Shown here in pieces: positions 60,801 through 64,000 of a DNA stretch of 64,000 nucleotides. How positions within the stretch are numbered: the stretch's first letter is position 1; each line of letters starts with the position of its first letter. The notes below the pieces were generated by a model that searched no databases, was not told the DNA's origin, and was given only the letters and a program-made list of their open reading frames with translations. The stretch is taken from contig MU657220.1 of assembly GCA_026770575.1 (NCBI GenBank), positions 169,589-233,588 on the forward strand, written 5' to 3'. The translations under genes were made by a program, and so were the position numbers. Source of the DNA: Pelagophyceae sp. CCMP2097 (taxonomy: Eukaryota; Sar; Pelagophyceae).

Positions 60801-63626
60801 GGGGAAATCTGTACTCGACGACTTTGGCGACGCGTCAAAGTCGCTGCCACCGCGTCTTTGGGAAAAACGTCGCGGGCCTTCGAGCGGCGGGGGGGTTGTG
60901 CGGCCGGCGGGCCGTGCGTTTCGGCCTCGCGTGCGCTGGACATGCGTCTTATCATTTATTTATTATTTATTTATTTATTTAATTATTTAATTAATTAATT
61001 AAAAGTTATTTGATAATTTAATAATTAATTCATCAATCAATTCATGTTCATTCATTCATTCTTTTATTAGGAAGTTCCGTCCCCTATTGGATTCTGCTCC
61101 CTATTGGATTCGGAATGGCCAATGAGAGGGCTTGAAAATGCAATTTGTTCAGAAAAAGCATTTTTGCACCAATCCAAGAGCTTAAAAAGTGTGAAAAAGT
61201 TCAGAAGAAGGTTGGAATCCAGTAGGGGATCCTGAATCCAATAGGGGAAAGGACTTCCTACTGATTTACTTTATTAATAATAATTGATAATAATTATTCA
61301 ATTTAATTTAATTTAATCATACCTCTTGGGCCAGCCCCACCCAGGGTGGATCTTAAGCAAGCAATCATAGGTCGCTCGGTGTAGTCGCCCAGGACAATAC
61401 GCTGTGGGACAACCTCACCTGCACGGACCACCTCCTCCTCTTCGCGCGCCTCCGCGGCGTGCCCGGAGACGCGGCGCGCGGCCTGGTCGAGGCGGCGCTG
61501 GACCAGCTCGAGCTCCGGCCGCACGCGAAGAAGCGCGGACCCGTGCCGGTCGAAAGAACCGGAACGTTTCCTTTCGGCGAAGACAGATTGGGCCTCGACG
61601 GACCCCGGTCCCCGAACCCTCTGCGGGCGCTCGACCCCTTGCGGTCCCTCTGCGGACTCTCGACCCGAGACTTTGCAGGGTCCGAGACGGGCCCGAGATG
61701 GACACACGGCCCGATAACGGTCCCTCCATCGACGCTCGAGACGATATGGACTCGAGATGGGCCTCTACGGTCCCTCTACGGGCGGACGAGACACGGGCCT
61801 CGAATGGCCTGATATGGACACGAGACGGCCTCGAGGCGGAATCGAGACCCTCGGCGGTCCCTCTACGGCCACTCGACCCGAGACCGGCCCACTCCAGGGA
61901 CCCGAGAATTTGATCGATGGACTCTTTTCTAGAGGGACGCTCGGCCCGATGCGGACGCAAGACGGACCCGAGACGGGCTTTGGGCGGTCTGATACGGGCC
62001 TCTCTACGGACCTGATACTGACGCGAGACCATCCCAAGGTCACGAGACCATCCAAGGTCCCTCGACCTGCGACGGCACCGAGACGGCCCCGCTGCGGACC
62101 CTCGCGAGACGGGCACTCGACCCGATTCGGGCCTCTGCGGACCCTCCGATGCAACCGGGCCTCGACGATGCGGACTCCTGTCCCGAGACTCTTGACGCGA
62201 TGAGGTCGCGGAGGCGAGAGCCCGATCCGGGCCTCTCGACCCGTGTCGGTCCTTTTGACGGACACTCGACGTGTTGCGGGCCTGAACGGTCTCCTCGACG
62301 GTCCTTTTGACGGCCCCGAGAGGGAATCTCGACCCGAGACGGGCCCGAGATGGGCTTTGACAGACCCGAGACGGCCCCGACGCTCGACCCGAAGCGGACC
62401 CAGGCCTCTGCGGGCCCGAGACGTGAAAAGGGCCTCGGGCGCGGGGCGGACCGGAGAGGCGAGGCACCCGACCCGAGACATGCATGATACGGTGCCTCTC
62501 CGCTGCCGGCGGGAGCGGGCGGCTTGAAAGGCGCGATTCACCAAAGGCGCGATTCACCCACGAGAAAGGCCCTTTCCAACGTCGCCTCCAAATCTAGGCT
62601 CGCCTCCACGCTCAGCGGGGGCATGAAGCGCAAGCTCTGCGTGGCCGTGGCCGTCGTGGGCGACCCGGTTTGCTGCTTGCTCGACGAACCTTCGGCAGGA
62701 CTCGACCCGGTCTCGAGGCGCAACCTCTGGAACGTGCTTCGGAATACGATGGAGGTCCGTTGCTTGCTAAAATCCACCAGACGTCTCTTCTTTGGCATGG
62801 GGCTCGCTTCATCAAAACGAGCCCCGTCGTTCGCGCCCTCTGCGGGCCGTCGGATTCGTCGGATAGGCGCGGTGTGTGGTGTTGACATCTCATCTCATGG
62901 AAGAAGTGGAAGTCCTTTGCGATCGCGTCGCAATTATGGTCCGGGGCAAGCTGCGCTGCCTCGGCACGATCCAAAGGCTCAAGTCGCGACTGGGGGCGCA
63001 CTACGAGCTCGAGGTAGCCGGCGTCGCGCCGTACAAGGCGGCGTCCGGGGACCCCGACGGCCCTTTGCGCCGGCCGTTTCTTGTCGATGCGGTTCTTAGG
63101 TCTGATCATTTCAAGGTCGACTCGCTCTGCGAATCGCTCTTCGGGACGGCGCCGGCGGTGCAGCGCGCGGGCGGGGCGCTGCGGTATGAAGTGCCGTCAG
63201 AGCAGATGAAAGTGGGCAAAGCGTTTGCGGCCTTTGAAGCCAACAAAAGGGCCTTGGGCATCTCCGACTACTCCATCTCGCAGCCCTCTCTCGAGAGCGT
63301 CTTTATCAAGACGGTCAATGCGTTTTCGGGAGAGGGCGGCGCGGACGACGAAAGAGCGCCTTTGGTGGCCCTGGCCACAATGTCCGGCTGCACGCGCCGC
63401 TTCCACCGCGGGATGGCATACTGCGCGGCATTCGGCGTCGTCGCCTGCGCCGGCGTCACGATCAAGTTCAGCGCCGTGAGTTGGCCCGTCAAACCCGCCG
63501 CACCCGCCGCGAGCGAAACACGCCCCCCGCCAGGCCTCGACGGGCTTGCTCCTCTGCCTCGTCGCCTCGATCTGGGGCTGCGTCGGCTGCTGCTGCGTGC
63601 TGCGCCCCCCGCCCGGAGACGACTGA
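51853..63626 (+). CDS. ABCA-subfamily full transporter (two TMD-NBD halves)
   Basis: Membrane lipid transporter of the ABCA type. ATG at 51853; first membrane segment [23 protein letters not shown]1 continues ending at 52630 ([18 protein letters not shown]) and at 53588-54290. NBD1: Walker A GHNG|AGKST split by intron 54291-54721, CPQHD|VLFDLLT split by intron 54874-55233, [33 protein letters not shown]2: 57127-57441, 58538-58764, 59301-59392, then an exon near 60211-60652. NBD2: from 60703 ([11 protein letters not shown]), 61385 onward ([12 protein letters not shown]), 62598-62754 ([21 protein letters not shown]), 62867-63475 ([18 protein letters not shown]). The last exon, 63534-63626, adds a Cys-rich membrane tail ([16 protein letters not shown]). 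Both NBDs keep all catalytic motifs, so it should be active. Confidence 0.85.
52690..53100. repeat. Family 3 array with 11-bp CCCTATACGGA core
   Basis: Starts with CCCCGTCACGGA units, turns into five to six exact CCCTATACGGA units (about 52728-52790), then looser TACGGACC units. Located in the ABCA intron 52631-53587. The transition shows how family 2-like and family 3 units grade into each other. Confidence 0.85.
53100..53450. repeat. Family 2 array
   Basis: GGGACCT(C/T)GTC(A/G)(C/T)(G/A) units at 14-17 nt, second half of the ABCA intron 52631-53587. Confidence 0.75.
54350..54660. repeat. Family 4-like array in Walker A intron
   Basis: CGAGGGCCCTGCGAGGG and GCGAGAGGCCTTGCC units inside the intron 54291-54721. 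Confidence 0.75.
54671..54721. repeat. 10-bp tandem repeat AGAATACCAC forming the 3' splice site
   Basis: Four to five AGAATACCAC units; the last one reads AATACCAG and supplies the AG acceptor of the Walker A intron, immediately before GCGCGGGCAAG. Confidence 0.9.
55004..55210 (+). mobile_element. TIR-1 element copy G, best preserved
   Basis: 207 bp with GGAGCAGCGACGG at the left and CCGTCCCTGCTCC at the right (13-bp inverted repeats, one mismatch). It fills most of the 360-nt intron 54874-55233 that interrupts the NBD1 Q-loop region. Flanks share TTTGC...CAG on both sides, a possible but imperfect target duplication. Confidence 0.85.
56150..57000. repeat. Family 3 / family 1 array
   Basis: Opens with CCCTCGAGACGGT in tandem (56225-56290, 13 nt period), then GACGGTCC(T/G)ATGCGGCCC units. 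Located in the ABCA intron between NBD1 and TMD2. Confidence 0.8.
57470..58480. repeat. Family 2 array
   Basis: About 1 kb of GGGACCTTGTCAC, GGGACGTTGTC(A/G) and, after 57990, inverted-orientation GACAAGGTCCC(C/T) units. The strand switch occurs near 57960-58020. It fills the intron 57442-58537. Confidence 0.85.
58985..59210. repeat. Family 4 array
   Basis: GGCCCTTGCGAGGTCCCTCG and CACGGTCCCT units in the intron 58765-59300. Confidence 0.65.
59600..60150. mobile_element. Family 4 array with both CATATG-type modules
   Basis: Begins GGATCCCGTATGCCAGATGG...CCATCTGGGCTCAAGCCCG, continues with GGGCCCTTGCAAGGCCTC units, and closes with TATGGGATTCAACCGACCCA, the reverse complement of the left module (GGATCGGTTGAACCC) of the 4.9 kb element. 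Located in the intron 59393 to about 60210. Confidence 0.6.
60948..61325. other. AT-rich island in ABCA NBD2 intron
   Basis: About 380 bp of TTATTTA/AATTAATT sequence, in sharp contrast to the GC-rich surroundings. It houses the TIR-3 MITE at 61069-61259 and has no coding sense. Confidence 0.85.
61069..61259. mobile_element. TIR-3 MITE with TA target site
   Basis: 191 bp. Left end GGAAGTTCCGTCCCCTATTG, right end (reversed) GGAAGTCCTTTCCCCTATTG; the inverted repeat extends through GATTC. A second nested inverted pair (CTATTGGATTCGGAATGG / GGTTGGAATCCAGTAGGGG) lies just inside. TA precedes and follows the element, as for Tc1/mariner-type MITEs. It carries no transposase. Confidence 0.85.
61570..62480. 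repeat. Family 3-like array
   Basis: CTCGACCCGAGAC, GGTCCCTCTACGG and CCCGAGACGGGC units with 12-25 nt spacing. They fill the intron between the NBD2 Q-loop exon and the signature exon at 62598. Confidence 0.75.
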
Positions 63627-63956
63627 GGCGACGCGGCGGGCACCGCAATCGGCACGCGGCCCGAACCGCAAAGGAAACGCCCCTCTGCGCAGTGCCTCTG
63701 CGACTCCCGCGCGACGGCCGCGCTCCGCTCCCAAAGGGGTGAACTAAGCTCGACTCCTTTCTGCAAAGGGGCGACCTGCAGCTCCGCACTTTGAACAAAG
63801 GCTCGAAGCGACGCACAGACACGCGGCTACTTCCCAGGATGCAAATCGCGACAACTGGGTGCCGTCGCCGGCCCCTCTGGACTGATAAATCACGCCGCTT
63901 GCTTAGGAGGCTTCTGGCGAATGTGCCGGCTTCCCAATGCCGCTCGGGTGAGCGTG
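63627..63956. other. 3' flank of the ABCA gene
   Basis: No gene recognised. TGCAAAGGGGCGACCTGCAG and similar unique sequence; probably the 3' UTR and terminator of the transporter gene. Confidence 0.4.
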
Positions 63957-64000
63957 CTATCGCCTCGCGTCCCACACGAAGCCGAGCGCCTCGAGCAGTG
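63957..64000 (-). CDS. Possible helicase-associated-domain exon (edge fragment)
   Basis: On the minus strand the last bases read LLEALGFVWDARR*. LEALGFVWD is typical of the helicase-associated (HA) repeat common in diatom and pelagophyte proteins. Only 14 codons are inside the window, so this rests on one motif. Confidence 0.3.
   Translation of the reverse strand, partial: LLEALGFVWDARR

Overview
This looks like nuclear DNA of a GC-rich protist, most probably a stramenopile alga of the pelagophyte type; that assignment is inference. The evidence is genes broken by GT-AG introns (47 nt to about 5.4 kb), arginine-rich organelle transit peptides, a WASH-complex subunit, a two-NBD ABCA transporter, RRM/WAFA-repeat/RAP organelle RNA-binding proteins, and MYND-RING-Sel1 proteins of a kind I recall as abundant in pelagophytes. 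There is no sign of operons, ribosome binding sites or rRNA, and I recognised no tRNA.

Layout. 0.3-7.6 kb (-): WASHC4/SWIP, with its C-terminal exons off the left edge or unrecognised. 8.0-10.1 kb (+): RRM plus WAFA-repeat protein without a RAP domain. 10.1-14.4 kb: repeat copies, a frame-broken coiled-coil gene and weak hypothetical exons. 14.5-16.7 kb (-): strictosidine-synthase-like beta-propeller. 17.0-18.1 kb (+): MYND-RING-Sel1 gene interrupted by TAG. 19.0-20.3 kb (-): secreted DUF268-like protein. 20.9-24.8 kb (-): PWWP + Tudor-like + WW protein. 25.1-25.4 kb (+): Sel1 gene relic. 26.0-43.4 kb (+): a 17 kb RRM-WAFA-RAP gene that is mostly intron. 44.5-47.2 kb (+): secreted DUF285/PT-rich protein. 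48.3-49.5 kb (+): intact MYND-RING-Sel1 paralog. About 50.1-51.5 kb (-): coiled-coil protein. 51.9-63.6 kb (+): ABCA transporter. Right edge (-): possible helicase-associated-domain exon.

The striking feature is the introns. They are filled with degenerate short-period arrays (about 9-20 nt), here grouped as family 1 (CTCGAGACGGTC), family 2 (GGGACCTTGTCAC), family 3 (CTACGGTCC / TATACGGACCC), family 4 (GGGCCCTTGCAAGGCCTC) and family 5 (GGACCGTCCAAGGGACC). Among them lie small inverted-repeat elements: TIR-1 (seven copies, ends GGAGCAGCGACGG), TIR-2 (ends AGGGTCGACAAAGGG) and TIR-3 (a TA-flanked MITE in an AT-rich island). The order family 4, family 5, family 1, TIR-1 occurs twice in the RAP gene, which suggests that composite units are copied between introns. 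Exons remain short and intact, and the repeat-protein introns sit mostly in phase 0.

The genes do not form a pathway. They are a normal eukaryotic mix of endosomal actin regulation, organelle RNA metabolism, chromatin reading, lipid transport, secreted adhesion-like protein and adaptor-like MYND proteins. Exon borders were placed by eye from frame, GT/AG and remembered family patterns; transcript data would settle them.
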